Shown here one piece after another: positions 24,988 to 34,395 of a DNA stretch of 64,000 nt. Source of the DNA: Deltaproteobacteria bacterium. GTDB lineage: Bacteria > Desulfobacterota > Desulfobacteria > Desulfobacterales > ETH-SRB1. The notes below the pieces were generated by a model. It was given only the letters and a program-made list of their open reading frames with translations. It had not been told where the DNA came from and did no database searches. Made by a program: the position numbers and the translations under genes. Position 1 is the first letter of the stretch; each line of letters starts with the position of its first letter. The stretch is taken from positions 1-64,000 of the forward strand of contig JAJSZT010000004.1 of NCBI GenBank assembly GCA_030272815.1, given 5' to 3'.

Positions 24988-26160
24988 ATGGTGAAAAAAT
25001 ATAAAATAAATAAGACCTATCAGGAGATCAACGAAAAGATCAAATCAGGTAAAGTCGTTGTAGTTACAGCGGAAGAAGTAATTGATATTGTTAAGCAAGA
25101 AGGAGCTGTTGAAGCCGCAAGGCATGTTGACGTTGTGACAACAGGGACTTTCTCTCCCATGTGCTCTTCAGGAGCTTTTATTAATTTTGGACAATCTGTT
25201 CCAGGTATAAGAGCCTCAAAGGTATGGCTTAACAAGGTTCCTGCGTATGCCGGACTGGCTGCTGTAGATTGCTTTATAGGTGCCACGGAATTGTGCGAGG
25301 ATGATCCTTTAAACAAGGTTTACCCTGGTGAATTTAAATATGGCGGGGGGCATGTTATACAGGAGCTGGCAGCAAAAAAAAAGGTGCATTTAAAGGCGGC
25401 ATCATATGGAACATCGTGCTATCCTAACCAGATGATCGAAAAAGATATAACTTTGCGCACAATTCCCAATGCCGTTCTTTGCAATCCTAGAAATGGGTAT
25501 CAGAATTATAACTGCGCAGTAAATCTGACGAAAAAAACTGTTTATACATACATGGGAACTCTCAAGCCCAAAGCCGGCAACGCAAACTATTGCTCTGCAG
25601 GACAATTGAGCCCGCTTTTAAATGACCCTTATTACAAAACAATTGGTCTTGGAACCAGGATTTTTCTGGGTGGAGCAACAGGCTATGTAACCTGGCACGG
25701 CACTCAGCACAACCCTTCTGTAAAGAGGACAAAAACAGGCGTTCCTGTTTCGCCTGCCGGAAGTATTTGCGTAATGGGAGACTTGAAAAAAATGAGCCCA
25801 AAATGGCTCGTCGGAGTAAGTCTACAGGGTTATGGCTGTTCTCTCGCGGTGGGTTTAGGCATACCAATCCCCATATTAAATGAAGGAATGGTTAAGCACA
25901 CTGCTGTTTCTGATGAAGAGATATTTACTCAGATTGTAGATTATGGATACGATTATCCTAACGGAATTTCAAAAAGTTACGGCCAGGTCAGTTATGCGGA
26001 ACTCAAAAGCGGTTCAATAAAGTTTAAAGGTGAGATAGTGCAGGCTGTACCTCTTTCCAGTCTGGTTAAGGCTCGTGAGATCGCTGAAACGTTGAAAAAC
26101 TGGATTTCCAAAGAAAAATTTACTCTTTGTGAACCACAATTTACGCTGCCAAATGCCTGA
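24988..26160 (+). CDS. Homocysteine biosynthesis protein (DUF39, COG1900)
   Basis: A 390-residue DUF39 protein. In methanogens and sulfate reducers this family is required to make homocysteine from aspartate semialdehyde with sulfide. Conserved Cys59 (FSPMCSSGAF) and Cys144 (SYGTSCYPNQ) and Gly-rich GGATGYVTWHGTQHNP segments are visible. Some homologues carry C-terminal CBS or ferredoxin domains; this one has none, and the partner NIL/ferredoxin gene is not adjacent. The thpR start overlaps its end. Confidence 0.9.
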   Translation: MVKKYKINKTYQEINEKIKSGKVVVVTAEEVIDIVKQEGAVEAARHVDVVTTGTFSPMCSSGAFINFGQSVPGIRASKVWLNKVPAYAGLAAVDCFIGATELCEDDPLNKVYPGEFKYGGGHVIQELAAKKKVHLKAASYGTSCYPNQMIEKDITLRTIPNAVLCNPRNGYQNYNCAVNLTKKTVYTYMGTLKPKAGNANYCSAGQLSPLLNDPYYKTIGLGTRIFLGGATGYVTWHGTQHNPSVKRTKTGVPVSPAGSICVMGDLKKMSPKWLVGVSLQGYGCSLAVGLGIPIPILNEGMVKHTAVSDEEIFTQIVDYGYDYPNGISKSYGQVSYAELKSGSIKFKGEIVQAVPLSSLVKAREIAETLKNWISKEKFTLCEPQFTLPNA

Positions 26161-26725
26161 TACCATACGAACTTTCATAGCTTTCAAGCTCCCGAAAAAC
26201 ATAACATCCTCTATCAGTGAAATTCAGAACAGATTTAAATCTTATGCTTTTAACGCAAGATGGGTTAATCCGGAAAATATCCACCTTACAGTTAAATTCT
26301 TAGGGAAAACTAATTATACTGATATTGAAAAGGTTAGTGAAATGATAATAAATGCCGTTAACAGTCATACTCCTGTATCACTTGCAGTAAAAGGTGCAGG
26401 TGTATTCCCCGGCATTAAACGTCCACGTGTTATATGGGTGGGGCTTACAGGGGAGATTGAAAAACTTACCGGCATACAAAATAACATTGAAGAAAATTTA
26501 GAAAAACTCGGATTCCCCAGGGAAAAAAGACCATTTAGAGGGCATCTGACACTTGGCAGAATAAAGGGAAAAATTGATCCCAAAAAACTCATGGATGTAA
26601 TAAAAAAATTTGAAAAATTTGAATCAGAATTATTTATTGCTGATAAGATTTTTTTGTTTAAAAGCGATCTTAAATCAACCGGCTCTATCTATACAGAGCT
26701 TATGGGAAAACAGTTGAGTGGTTGA
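26153..26725 (+). CDS. thpR: RNA 2',3'-cyclic phosphodiesterase
   Basis: A 190-residue 2H phosphoesterase. The two catalytic motifs are HLTV (44-47) and HLTL (131-134). It opens 2',3'-cyclic phosphates on RNA (older name LigT/2'-5' RNA ligase). The frame is open from 26129, but the ATG at 26153 starts the family N-terminus (TIRTFIAFKLP); it overlaps the hcyBio stop by 8 bp. In many bacteria this gene lies beside recA, cinA or both, and recA follows here. Confidence 0.94.
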   Translation: MPDTIRTFIAFKLPKNITSSISEIQNRFKSYAFNARWVNPENIHLTVKFLGKTNYTDIEKVSEMIINAVNSHTPVSLAVKGAGVFPGIKRPRVIWVGLTGEIEKLTGIQNNIEENLEKLGFPREKRPFRGHLTLGRIKGKIDPKKLMDVIKKFEKFESELFIADKIFLFKSDLKSTGSIYTELMGKQLSG

Positions 26726-26752
26726 GTAGAAAAATGGTCGAGTAGGGAAATA

Positions 26753-26864
26753 GGTAACCGTTCACGGCTTCAAACTTGAATGCGTTCATCAACAGTACAA
26801 AAGCATGAAGGCCAAATTTCCAATTTCCAATTTCTAATTTCAACGTTCCGTGAACGGTTACGGA
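26753..26864. repeat. Intergenic repeat, GTAGCCGTTCACGGCTT family, copy 2
   Basis: GTAACCGTTCACGGCTTCAA at the left and TTCAACGTTCCGTGAACGGT at the right; about 110 bp, mostly matching 24714-24857 with an internal deletion. The ends pair as an inverted repeat. Confidence 0.8.
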
Positions 26865-26923
26865 AATAGTTAAGCAAGAAAATGGTTGTTGATAATTAAC
26901 GAACTCTGAAATAGGAGAATATC

Positions 26924-27958
26924 ATGAATACTTCACCGGACAAGCAAAAAGCAGCCGAAACCGCCATGCTTCAGATAGAACGTCAGTTTGGCAAAGGCGC
27001 TATTATGAAGCTGGGCAGCAGGGCAATAATAGATGTCCCTGTAATACCTTCGGGTTCAATCGCACTTGACCAGGCACTAGGTGTAGGCGGACTTCCAAGG
27101 GGCAGAGTTATTGAAATTTATGGCCCGGAATCATCCGGCAAAACAACACTTGCGCTTCATGCTGTTGCGACTGCTCAGAAACAGGGTGGCATTGCGGCTT
27201 TTATAGATGCTGAGCATGCGCTTGATACCTCTTATGCAAGAAAACTCGGTGTAAATTGCGATGAACTTTTAGTTGCCCAGCCTGATACCGGCGAACAGGC
27301 CCTTGAAATCACAGACATGCTTGTAAGAAGCGGAGCAATAGATATACTGGTCATTGATTCAGTCGCTGCGCTCGTTCCCAGAGCGGAAATAGAAGGAGAA
27401 ATGGGCGACTCGCACATGGGGCTTCAGGCAAGACTGATGTCACAGGCATTAAGAAAGCTTACCGGCTCAATAAGCAAAACCATGACCGCATTAATTTTCA
27501 TTAATCAGATACGAATGAAAATAGGAGTTGTATTCGGAAATCCGGAAACAACTACCGGAGGTAATGCTCTCAAGTTTTACTCATCGGTAAGGATCGATAT
27601 CCGGCGGACAGGCGCCATCAAAGATGGGCAGGAAGTTATAGGAAACCGGACCAGAGCACGTGTCGTCAAAAACAAGATGGCCCCCCCTTTTAAGGAGGCT
27701 GAATTCGATATAATGTATGGTGAAGGTATATCTCAAGCAGGGGACCTTCTTGACATGGGAGTTGAGACGGAAATATTTGATAAAAGCGGTTCATGGTATT
27801 CATATAATGGAGAAAGGATAGGACAGGGCCGTGAAAACGTAAAGAAATTCCTGAAGGAAAATCCGGACATTTATAATTCAGCTTTGAAAAAAGTTAGAGA
27901 AAAACTGGGTCTCACGCAAAAGGAAGAAAGTAAAGAGACAGGGAAGAGTAGACAGTGA
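26924..27958 (+). CDS. recA: Recombinase RecA
   Basis: A 344-residue RecA. Walker [10 protein letters not shown] (67-75), LVIDSVAAL Walker B, MSQALRK loop L1 flank, [10 protein letters not shown] and loop L2 region [15 protein letters not shown] are intact; a short charged C-terminal tail ends the protein. It drives homologous recombination and LexA cleavage. AGGAG precedes the ATG. No SOS box was recognised by eye in the 60 bases upstream. Confidence 0.98.
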   Translation: MNTSPDKQKAAETAMLQIERQFGKGAIMKLGSRAIIDVPVIPSGSIALDQALGVGGLPRGRVIEIYGPESSGKTTLALHAVATAQKQGGIAAFIDAEHALDTSYARKLGVNCDELLVAQPDTGEQALEITDMLVRSGAIDILVIDSVAALVPRAEIEGEMGDSHMGLQARLMSQALRKLTGSISKTMTALIFINQIRMKIGVVFGNPETTTGGNALKFYSSVRIDIRRTGAIKDGQEVIGNRTRARVVKNKMAPPFKEAEFDIMYGEGISQAGDLLDMGVETEIFDKSGSWYSYNGERIGQGRENVKKFLKENPDIYNSALKKVREKLGLTQKEESKETGKSRQ

Positions 27959-27989
27959 TCGGGGATCGGGGGGGCAGTGGTCAGTAAGC

Positions 27990-28040
27990 AGTAAGCGGTA
28001 AGGAGTAAGCGGTAAGGAGTAAGCGGTAAGGAGTAAGCAA
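27990..28040. repeat. 14-bp tandem repeat between recA and alaS
   Basis: AGTAAGCGGTAAGG repeats three times exactly (27990-28031), followed by a partial fourth unit. Derived AGTAAGC-like words continue on either side. It fills the 116-base recA-alaS gap and is not a CRISPR (units too short, no spacers). Confidence 0.85.
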
Positions 28041-28074
28041 TGACCAGTAACCAGCAACGAGCAAGCAGTAACTT

Positions 28075-30708
28075 ATGAAAATGACAGGCAACGAAATTCG
28101 CAGACAATTCCTTGAATATTTTGAAAAGCATGACCACAAGATTGTGAGAAGCTCATCCCTTGTGCCTCAAGACGATCCGACTCTGTTATTCACTAATGCA
28201 GGAATGGTGCAATTTAAACGGACATTTTTAGGTGAAGAAAAGAGAAGCTATGTCAGAGCGGCTTCATCTCAGAAATGCGTAAGAGCCGGGGGTAAACATA
28301 ATGATCTGGAAAACGTAGGTTATACTGCGAGACATCATACTTTTTTTGAAATGCTGGGTAATTTCTCTTTTGGTGATTATTTCAAGGAAAAGAGTATTGA
28401 GTTTGCCTGGGATTTGCTTGTAAACGAATACGGGCTGCCGGAAGATAAATTAATAGTTTCTGTATTCATAGATGATGATGAAGCCCATGAAATATGGAAC
28501 AAAAATATTGGTGTACCCGAAGACAGGATTGTCAGGTTCGGAGAAAAAGACAACTTCTGGTCTATGGGCGACACAGGCCCATGCGGACCTTGTTCTGAAA
28601 TACTCATGGACAGGGGAAAAGAGTTTGCATGCGACAGGCCGGATTGCAGTGTAGGATGTGAATGTGACAGATATCTTGAAATCTGGAATCTCGTATTTAT
28701 GCAGTTTAACCGGGATGCTTCAGGCAAAATGACCCCTCTTCCAAAACCCAGCATTGATACTGGTATGGGTCTTGAAAGAATAGTTTCTATTATCCAGAAT
28801 GTGCCTACAAACTATGAAACCGATCTTATAATTCCTTTAATAAATAAAACCGAAAGCCTTTCTGAAAAGCGACTTGGAAATTCATCTGAAGATGATATAG
28901 CAATGAAAGTAATTGCTGATCACAGCAGGGCTGCTGCATTTCTCATAGGAGACGGGATACTGCCGTCCAATGAGGGAAGGGGCTATGTACTGCGCCGCAT
29001 AATACGAAGAGCTATCCGATATGGACGTCATATAGGTCTTGTAAAACCTTTTCTTCATAAAACTGCAAGCGTTGTATTTGATATAATGAAGCCTGTATAT
29101 CCGGAACTTTCAAAAGCTAATGCTTTTATCACAAATGTAATTAAAAACGAAGAGGTCCGATTTTCAGATACTTTAGATAATGGCCTTAAACTTCTCAACG
29201 ATACGCTTTCAGATATAAAAGCAAAAGGTCAAAAAGAAATTCCGGGAAATTTAATATTTAAATTATATGATACATACGGTTTTCCTTTGGATATAGTCAG
29301 AGACGTGGTCAGAGACAAAAATATCAGCCTTGATATACAGGGATTTAATAACGCCATGGAAGGCCAGCGCGCCAAATCCAGATCTATCGCAGCCTTTTCA
29401 GAAGTTAGTGATGCCTATAAGAAACTATCGGCCAAAGGAATAAAACCCGAGTTCGTTGGTTATGACAAACTATCCTGTGATGCAAAGGTCCTTGTTATCG
29501 TGGAAGACGGCAATGAAGTTCAAAAAGCTTCAAGCGGAAAAGAAATAGAAGTTATAACCGATTTTACACCTTTCTATGCTGAATCAGGAGGCCAGGTAGG
29601 TGATAAAGGCAAAATAACAGGCCCGAATCTTGAAATGGATGTTTCTTACACAATTAAAGACCCAACCGGTCTGATAATACACAAAGGAAAAATCATTTCA
29701 GGGAATATTAAAAAGGGAGATAATGTCATCTTAACTGTTGACAGAAATGAACGTGATGCAATTGCCTGCAACCATACTGCAACTCATATACTGCATTCTG
29801 TTCTGCGGCGGATTCTTGGTGACCATGTAAAACAGGCGGGTTCGCTTGTGGCTCCTGACAGGCTCCGGTTTGACTTTACTCATTTTTCTCAGGTTGATAC
29901 GGACACACTTGATAAAATTGAAACACTCGTGAACAAAAGAATACAGGAAAATCTGCCTGTTCGACTTGAGGAAATGGATGCGGAAAATGCCTTAAAATCC
30001 GGCGCTACAGCTCTTTTCGAGGAGAAATATGGCGAAAGAGTCAGAGTTGTTTCTCTTGCCGATTTCAGCAAAGAGCTTTGCGGTGGAATTCATACAAAAT
30101 ATACCGGCCACATAGGAGTCTTTAAGATAATCGGGGAATCCAGCGTGGCATCCGGAGTCAGAAGAATTGAGTCCTTAACAGGCGATGCCGCGTTGACATA
30201 TACACAAAAAACTTCAAATATACTCCGCAATACAGCCCGCCTGGTCAAAGAAAAGCCTGAAGCTTTAACGCAAAGAGTTGAGAAAATCCTGGCTGACTAT
30301 AAGTATCTTGAAAAAGAAGTTGAAAGATTAAAGACACAGATGGCTTCCAGATCTACAGACAAAATTGAAGATGATATTAAATCAATAAACAATATTAAAG
30401 TGATTGCAAAAAAGGTTTCAGTTGATAATTCTGCTGCCTTGAGAGACCTGGCCGATAAGTTCAAGGAAAAAATAAAGTCAGGCATAGTTGTGCTTGGCTG
30501 CAATACAGGGCCAAAAGTGCTGCTCATCACAGTAGTTACAAAAGATATTGTTGATCGCTTCCACGCAGGAAATATTGTCAAACAGATAGCAGCAATAGTC
30601 GGCGGAGGCGGAGGCGGAAGGCCGGATATGGCCCAGGCTGGTGGGACAAAGCCGGAGCTGCTTGATAAGGCACTGGATAAAGTTTTTGAAATAGTAAAGA
30701 ATACTTAA
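28075..30708 (+). CDS. alaS: Alanine--tRNA ligase
   Basis: An 877-residue AlaRS. Class II core at the N-terminus (LFTNAGMVQFK motif region, GCECDRYLEIWNLVFMQFNR, GMGLERI), an editing domain with HTATHILH (His zinc ligands) and CGGIHT, and a C-terminal DHHA1 domain with GGGGGGRPDMAQAGG. It charges tRNA-Ala and clears mischarged Ser/Gly. Normal length. Its stop codon overlaps that of the convergent LUD gene. Confidence 0.98.
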   Translation: MKMTGNEIRRQFLEYFEKHDHKIVRSSSLVPQDDPTLLFTNAGMVQFKRTFLGEEKRSYVRAASSQKCVRAGGKHNDLENVGYTARHHTFFEMLGNFSFGDYFKEKSIEFAWDLLVNEYGLPEDKLIVSVFIDDDEAHEIWNKNIGVPEDRIVRFGEKDNFWSMGDTGPCGPCSEILMDRGKEFACDRPDCSVGCECDRYLEIWNLVFMQFNRDASGKMTPLPKPSIDTGMGLERIVSIIQNVPTNYETDLIIPLINKTESLSEKRLGNSSEDDIAMKVIADHSRAAAFLIGDGILPSNEGRGYVLRRIIRRAIRYGRHIGLVKPFLHKTASVVFDIMKPVYPELSKANAFITNVIKNEEVRFSDTLDNGLKLLNDTLSDIKAKGQKEIPGNLIFKLYDTYGFPLDIVRDVVRDKNISLDIQGFNNAMEGQRAKSRSIAAFSEVSDAYKKLSAKGIKPEFVGYDKLSCDAKVLVIVEDGNEVQKASSGKEIEVITDFTPFYAESGGQVGDKGKITGPNLEMDVSYTIKDPTGLIIHKGKIISGNIKKGDNVILTVDRNERDAIACNHTATHILHSVLRRILGDHVKQAGSLVAPDRLRFDFTHFSQVDTDTLDKIETLVNKRIQENLPVRLEEMDAENALKSGATALFEEKYGERVRVVSLADFSKELCGGIHTKYTGHIGVFKIIGESSVASGVRRIESLTGDAALTYTQKTSNILRNTARLVKEKPEALTQRVEKILADYKYLEKEVERLKTQMASRSTDKIEDDIKSINNIKVIAKKVSVDNSAALRDLADKFKEKIKSGIVVLGCNTGPKVLLITVVTKDIVDRFHAGNIVKQIAAIVGGGGGGRPDMAQAGGTKPELLDKALDKVFEIVKNT

Positions 30709-31358
30709 AATCCCAGGTCTTCATTTATCAAAACGATCTTAATTCTTCCCTTGGGAAAGGATTTCTCGGTTATTGTCCAGGTATTACAGATACGATCAGG
30801 GCTTTTGCAGTCCTCGCAGCAGGAAGTCCTGGCGCAGGGTGTCTTCTTGTCCAACCGCATGGTATTAACCGGAGCTGCATAATTTTTAATACGAAACATG
30901 GCTCTCTCTAAATCTGGAACAATTTTATTACGGCCAACTAGGATGACAACGTGTTTTGGTCCGAAAGTAATACCTGCTACACGGTTCCCGTACATATCAA
31001 GGTTAACAAGACTGCCTGTTTCGGTGACTGCATTAGTCCCGGTAATAAAGAGATCAACGAGAAGTGCTCTTCTTCGAAGTTTATTTTTTTCTTCATCAGA
31101 AAGATTTTTATCATAAACGTCTAGAACTTCCAGATCCGGATTATTCTTGATATCATGATAAAGCCCGGTTTTAGTGAATGTTAAGGAGCCTCCCCATGAA
31201 ACACTCTTTGCTCCTGTTTTGGGAAAAATTTCTTTCTGCACAATTGCTTTTGCCTCAGAGGAATTATTTACAAGAAAAACCTCAAAGTTATTTTCTTCCA
31301 AAGATTTCTTAAGATCTTCAAGGCGTATCTTCCAATAGTTTTCAATAGGCTTGTCCAT
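30705..31358 (-). CDS. LUD-domain protein (lactate utilization type)
   Basis: A 217-residue LutC/DUF162-type LUD protein: SVSWGGSLTFTKTGL, ITGTNAVTETGSLVN and FGPKHVVILVGRNKIV are the family segments. A Cys-rich run (PCARTSCCEDC, then C about 12 residues on) near the end could bind metal or a cluster. LUD proteins take part in lactate oxidation complexes, but single small members like this have no defined role. Its TAA shares bases with the alaS TAA. Confidence 0.88.
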   Translation of the reverse strand: MDKPIENYWKIRLEDLKKSLEENNFEVFLVNNSSEAKAIVQKEIFPKTGAKSVSWGGSLTFTKTGLYHDIKNNPDLEVLDVYDKNLSDEEKNKLRRRALLVDLFITGTNAVTETGSLVNLDMYGNRVAGITFGPKHVVILVGRNKIVPDLERAMFRIKNYAAPVNTMRLDKKTPCARTSCCEDCKSPDRICNTWTITEKSFPKGRIKIVLINEDLGF

Positions 31359-31369
31359 GTGTCCCTCCT

Positions 31370-31529
31370 GTTTAGACTGAAGGCTATAGGCTGAAGGAAA
31401 CAGATGATTCCTGAGGGTTATTCTCTATGTTTAGGACAAAATTTCCGGCCGCTTTAAGAAAATATTGGCTTCTGGGAGTCTTTTCCCTAAAAGTCTTCAG
31501 CCTTCAGCCTAACCAACCTGAGTAGTTAC
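31370..31529. repeat. 160-bp palindromic repeat bracketing cspA, copy 1
   Basis: Begins GTTTAGACTGAAGGCTATAG and ends CTTCAGCCTAACCAACCTG then AGTAGTTAC; the ends are inverted repeats. Nearly identical to 32257-32424. The end word CCTGAGTAGTTAC (31517-31529) is shared with other repeats at 21254, 32257 and 42918. Confidence 0.85.
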
Positions 31530-32053
31530 AAATTATCATATAATAATATAATTAGAATCGCAAGCATTCAAAATGAAATTATCAATATATAACTAATGGA
31601 TTTTATAGGTAATGCCATTTAACCCGAGTGGTATTTTTTTAAAATTTAATTGCATAAATAACTTGATTTTAATTTAAAATAGGCTATTATTAATATAATT
31701 AGTGGTTGGACGAAAACTCAAAACACCTGAGATTATAGTCAGTTGGATGCTATTCTCAAATCGAAGATTTTTAGCAGTTAGCTTTTAGCTTAAAAAATCA
31801 AACAGATAACACATTCAGCTAAGAGCTAACAGCTAATGGCTAATAGCTTTTTCACAAATCTTCACATCGGTAAATAAGCTGAAACTATTGCTATCATTAA
31901 AAAAAATACTTTTCGGACAAGCACTAATTAATAAAAGTGTGTCTTAACTTACGTGCCGGTTTCGTTCTGAAGGAAAGATCCATTTGTCAAAAAGTGGCCA
32001 CCTGAGGTTTGGAACCATGAGAATTTTTTGAAAGGAGGGGGGGGAAAGCCACT
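31530..32053. other. Upstream region of cspA
   Basis: About 520 AT-rich bases. TTGATT (31663-31668) and TATTAT (31685-31690), 16 bases apart, are a possible promoter. A self-complementary AGCTAATGGCTAATAGC run lies at about 31745-31850. The Shine-Dalgarno AAGGAGG (32032-32038) is followed by a G8 tract (32037-32044). No gene seen. Confidence 0.5.
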
Positions 32054-32254
32054 ATGGCTAATGGTATCGTTAAATGGTTCAATGAAAAAAAGGGCTTTGG
32101 CTTCATCGCACAAGAAGATGGTGAGGATGTATTCGTCCATCATACAGGAATCAATGCGAAAGGCTTTAAATCACTTAAAGAGGGCGATCGTGTTACCTTC
32201 GACATAGAAGAAGGGGAAAAAGGGCCTGCAGCAGTTAATGTTACTGTAGTTTAA
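32054..32254 (+). CDS. cspA: Cold-shock protein, CspA family
   Basis: A 66-residue single cold-shock domain. RNP1 KGFGFI (14-19) and RNP2 VFVHH (26-30) bind single-stranded RNA/DNA. Normal length. It lies between two copies of a 160-bp palindromic repeat, and the SD-to-ATG spacing (15 bases) includes eight G residues in a row. Confidence 0.97.
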   Translation: MANGIVKWFNEKKGFGFIAQEDGEDVFVHHTGINAKGFKSLKEGDRVTFDIEEGEKGPAAVNVTVV

Positions 32255-32256
32255 TT

Positions 32257-32424
32257 GTAACTACTCAGGTGTTTAGACTGAAGGCTATAGGCTGAAGGAA
32301 ACAGATAATTCCTGAGTGTTATTCTCTATGTTTAGGACAAAAATTCCGGCCGCTTTAAGAAAATATTGGCTTCTGGGAGTCTTTTCCCTAAAAGTCTTCA
32401 GCCTTCAGCCTAACCACCTGAGTC
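32257..32424. repeat. 160-bp palindromic repeat bracketing cspA, copy 2
   Basis: Direct repeat of 31370-31529. Ends GTAACTACTCAGG (32257-32269) and CCTAACCACCTGAGT (about 32410-32424) are inverted repeats. It begins 2 bases after the cspA stop and ends 6 bases from the binding-protein gene, so it may serve both as terminators. Confidence 0.85.
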
Positions 32425-32430
32425 AGCTCT

Positions 32431-34188
32431 TTACTGCTGAAAGACTTCATCAAAACATATTGAAGGTTTCTTCCGCGGCAGTATAGAATTATTCATTAAA
32501 GCATCATGTAAATCCGCCTCTGAATCTTCATCAAGCCACCAGTACCAGTAAGCACTGCTCTCATTGCCGTATTTGGAAAGCACAGTATCAGGAATCCCAA
32601 ACTTGTTCCAGTACAAAAGCCTGGTATAATCTATATTCCACAGCAGCACATATGGAAAAGCATTATATATTATTTTATCAATCTCACGGTATATTTCATT
32701 ACGTTTTTTTATATCAAAAATTCTTTTTTGCTTTTCAATCAGCCCGTCAACCCTGGCGTTTTTAAAACCTGTAATATTATTTCCGCCTTTTCTATCAGCC
32801 TCCCTTGAAGACCACATGCCCTCAGGATCTTTAAAAATACCGGAACTCCAGGCAGCCCACGTCATCTGAAAATTATACTCATCCATATCTCTTGCCCAGG
32901 CAGCCCAGTCTTTTTTGTCAATGACAAGTTCCATTCCTGCATTTTTGAGATCTTCAGAGTAAATTGCCAAAAATTTTTCTGAAGATGAATTTCTCGTTAA
33001 AAACTTAAAAGAAAATCTTTGTCCGTTTTTTTCAAGAAAACCATTAACCGGATTTACCACCCAGCCCGCCTGCCTGAGAAGATTTAGAGCTCCTTTTCTG
33101 TTCACCTCAACAAGCTCGTTAGTACACAGATTTTCTTTTGTATAAAGATCTTCAAAATAGGATTTGTGGAGAAAATACTGATCGTACATCAAAAGACTGT
33201 TCATTTTTCTCCTGTCAAGAAGAAGCGCCATGGCCTTGCGTACTCTTAAATCATCAAAAGGCGGCTTCCTCATATTCATTGCAAATCCCTGGAATCCAAC
33301 AGGGTTATAATTATAAATTTTCTGCTTTACTATCCGGTTTTTTAAAAAATTATCTCCTTTTGTCTCATTTATCCATATCCTGGAAGTATATACAGGATAA
33401 ATATCAATCATGCCTTTTTTAAACGCCTCAAATGCATTTTCTCTCTCAGCAAAAAACTTGAATCTAATAGTTTGAAAGTTGCCGACGCCACGAGACCTTT
33501 TGAATTTTCTGTGCCACCAGTTCTCACGTCTCTCTAAAGTTATAAAAACCCCTTCATTTATTTCTCCGAGTCTATGTGGCCCTGAAACCACGGGGAATTC
33601 AAAATTAATCTTGTTAAAATCCTTCCCTTCAAACGCGTGTTTACATAAAACATGAAAACCGCCAACAGCGCCAAGGTTTTTCCAGTGAACATCTTTAGCT
33701 GTAAAACGTATAGTATATTTGTCTATTACAACTGGTGATTCAAAACGTTCCATATCTACTTTATGCGGTCCCGTTAGGTTCCTGGGGTCCATTATCGCAT
33801 CATAAGTCCATTTGACATCATAAGCCGTTACAGGAAGGCCATCACTCCACTTTGCCTTTTTATCAATATAAAAGGTAAAAGTTTTTTTATCATCCGCTAT
33901 CACCCATTTCTCAGCTATCCCTGGTTCATATTCCAACGTAACAGGATTAATGGATAATAATGTCTCATATAAAGCTCCAAAAATTTCTGCAGACAAAACA
34001 TTATTGTCGATGTAATAATTCAGGCTTTTCGGATACTGGCCTGCAAAAGTTGAAATCTCTCCTCCAGCCACAGCATCCTGGCTTGCTATAGGATCCGGCC
34101 TGTCCGTCCATCCCTTTTTTGGAAACATCTCATCTGCAAAGGCAGATGTAGCTGTCAAAAGTAGAAGAATAAATATTATTTTTTTCAT
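32431..34188 (-). CDS. Extracellular solute-binding protein, family 5
   Basis: A 585-residue SBP_bac_5 (peptide/oligopeptide-type) binding protein. The ATG at 34188 is chosen because it begins a clean signal peptide (KKIIFILLLLTATSAFA-DE); the frame is open to 34242. Family segments include YEPGIAEKWVIADDKKTFTF and KAKWSDGLPVTAYDVKWTYD. It would catch peptides or similar solutes in the periplasm. No permease or ATPase genes flank it, so it is an orphan here. Confidence 0.92.
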   Translation of the reverse strand: MKKIIFILLLLTATSAFADEMFPKKGWTDRPDPIASQDAVAGGEISTFAGQYPKSLNYYIDNNVLSAEIFGALYETLLSINPVTLEYEPGIAEKWVIADDKKTFTFYIDKKAKWSDGLPVTAYDVKWTYDAIMDPRNLTGPHKVDMERFESPVVIDKYTIRFTAKDVHWKNLGAVGGFHVLCKHAFEGKDFNKINFEFPVVSGPHRLGEINEGVFITLERRENWWHRKFKRSRGVGNFQTIRFKFFAERENAFEAFKKGMIDIYPVYTSRIWINETKGDNFLKNRIVKQKIYNYNPVGFQGFAMNMRKPPFDDLRVRKAMALLLDRRKMNSLLMYDQYFLHKSYFEDLYTKENLCTNELVEVNRKGALNLLRQAGWVVNPVNGFLEKNGQRFSFKFLTRNSSSEKFLAIYSEDLKNAGMELVIDKKDWAAWARDMDEYNFQMTWAAWSSGIFKDPEGMWSSREADRKGGNNITGFKNARVDGLIEKQKRIFDIKKRNEIYREIDKIIYNAFPYVLLWNIDYTRLLYWNKFGIPDTVLSKYGNESSAYWYWWLDEDSEADLHDALMNNSILPRKKPSICFDEVFQQ

Positions 34189-34227
34189 CTTTGTAACTGC
34201 CTTTTCATACCCTCTGACTACTAAAAG

Positions 34228-34356
34228 ATGAACGTCCAACATCGAACATTGAACATCGAATTTTGAATAAGGTATTCTGCCAATTTATAAACTGGCGGAG
34301 CGAAGCGATTTCATTATTCGATGTTCGATGTTGGACGTTCGATGTTCGATGTTCAT
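34228..34356. repeat. 130-bp palindromic repeat, AACGTCCAACATCGAAC family, copy 1
   Basis: The left half GAACGTCCAACATCGAACAT pairs with ATGTTCGATGTTGGACGTTC on the right, around TTCTGCCAATTTATAAACTG and GCGGAGCGAAGCG. Near-identical to about 37189-37327; the two bracket dapB and the MurU-AmgK gene. Confidence 0.85.
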
Positions 34357-34395
34357 CTCTCCTTTCATCTTTTCCCGTTCAACGTTCGATGTTCA

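Noticed and set aside
27960-28074. Repeats between recA and alaS as a CRISPR array
   Set aside because: Units are 14 bp, adjacent, without spacers; no cas genes in the window.
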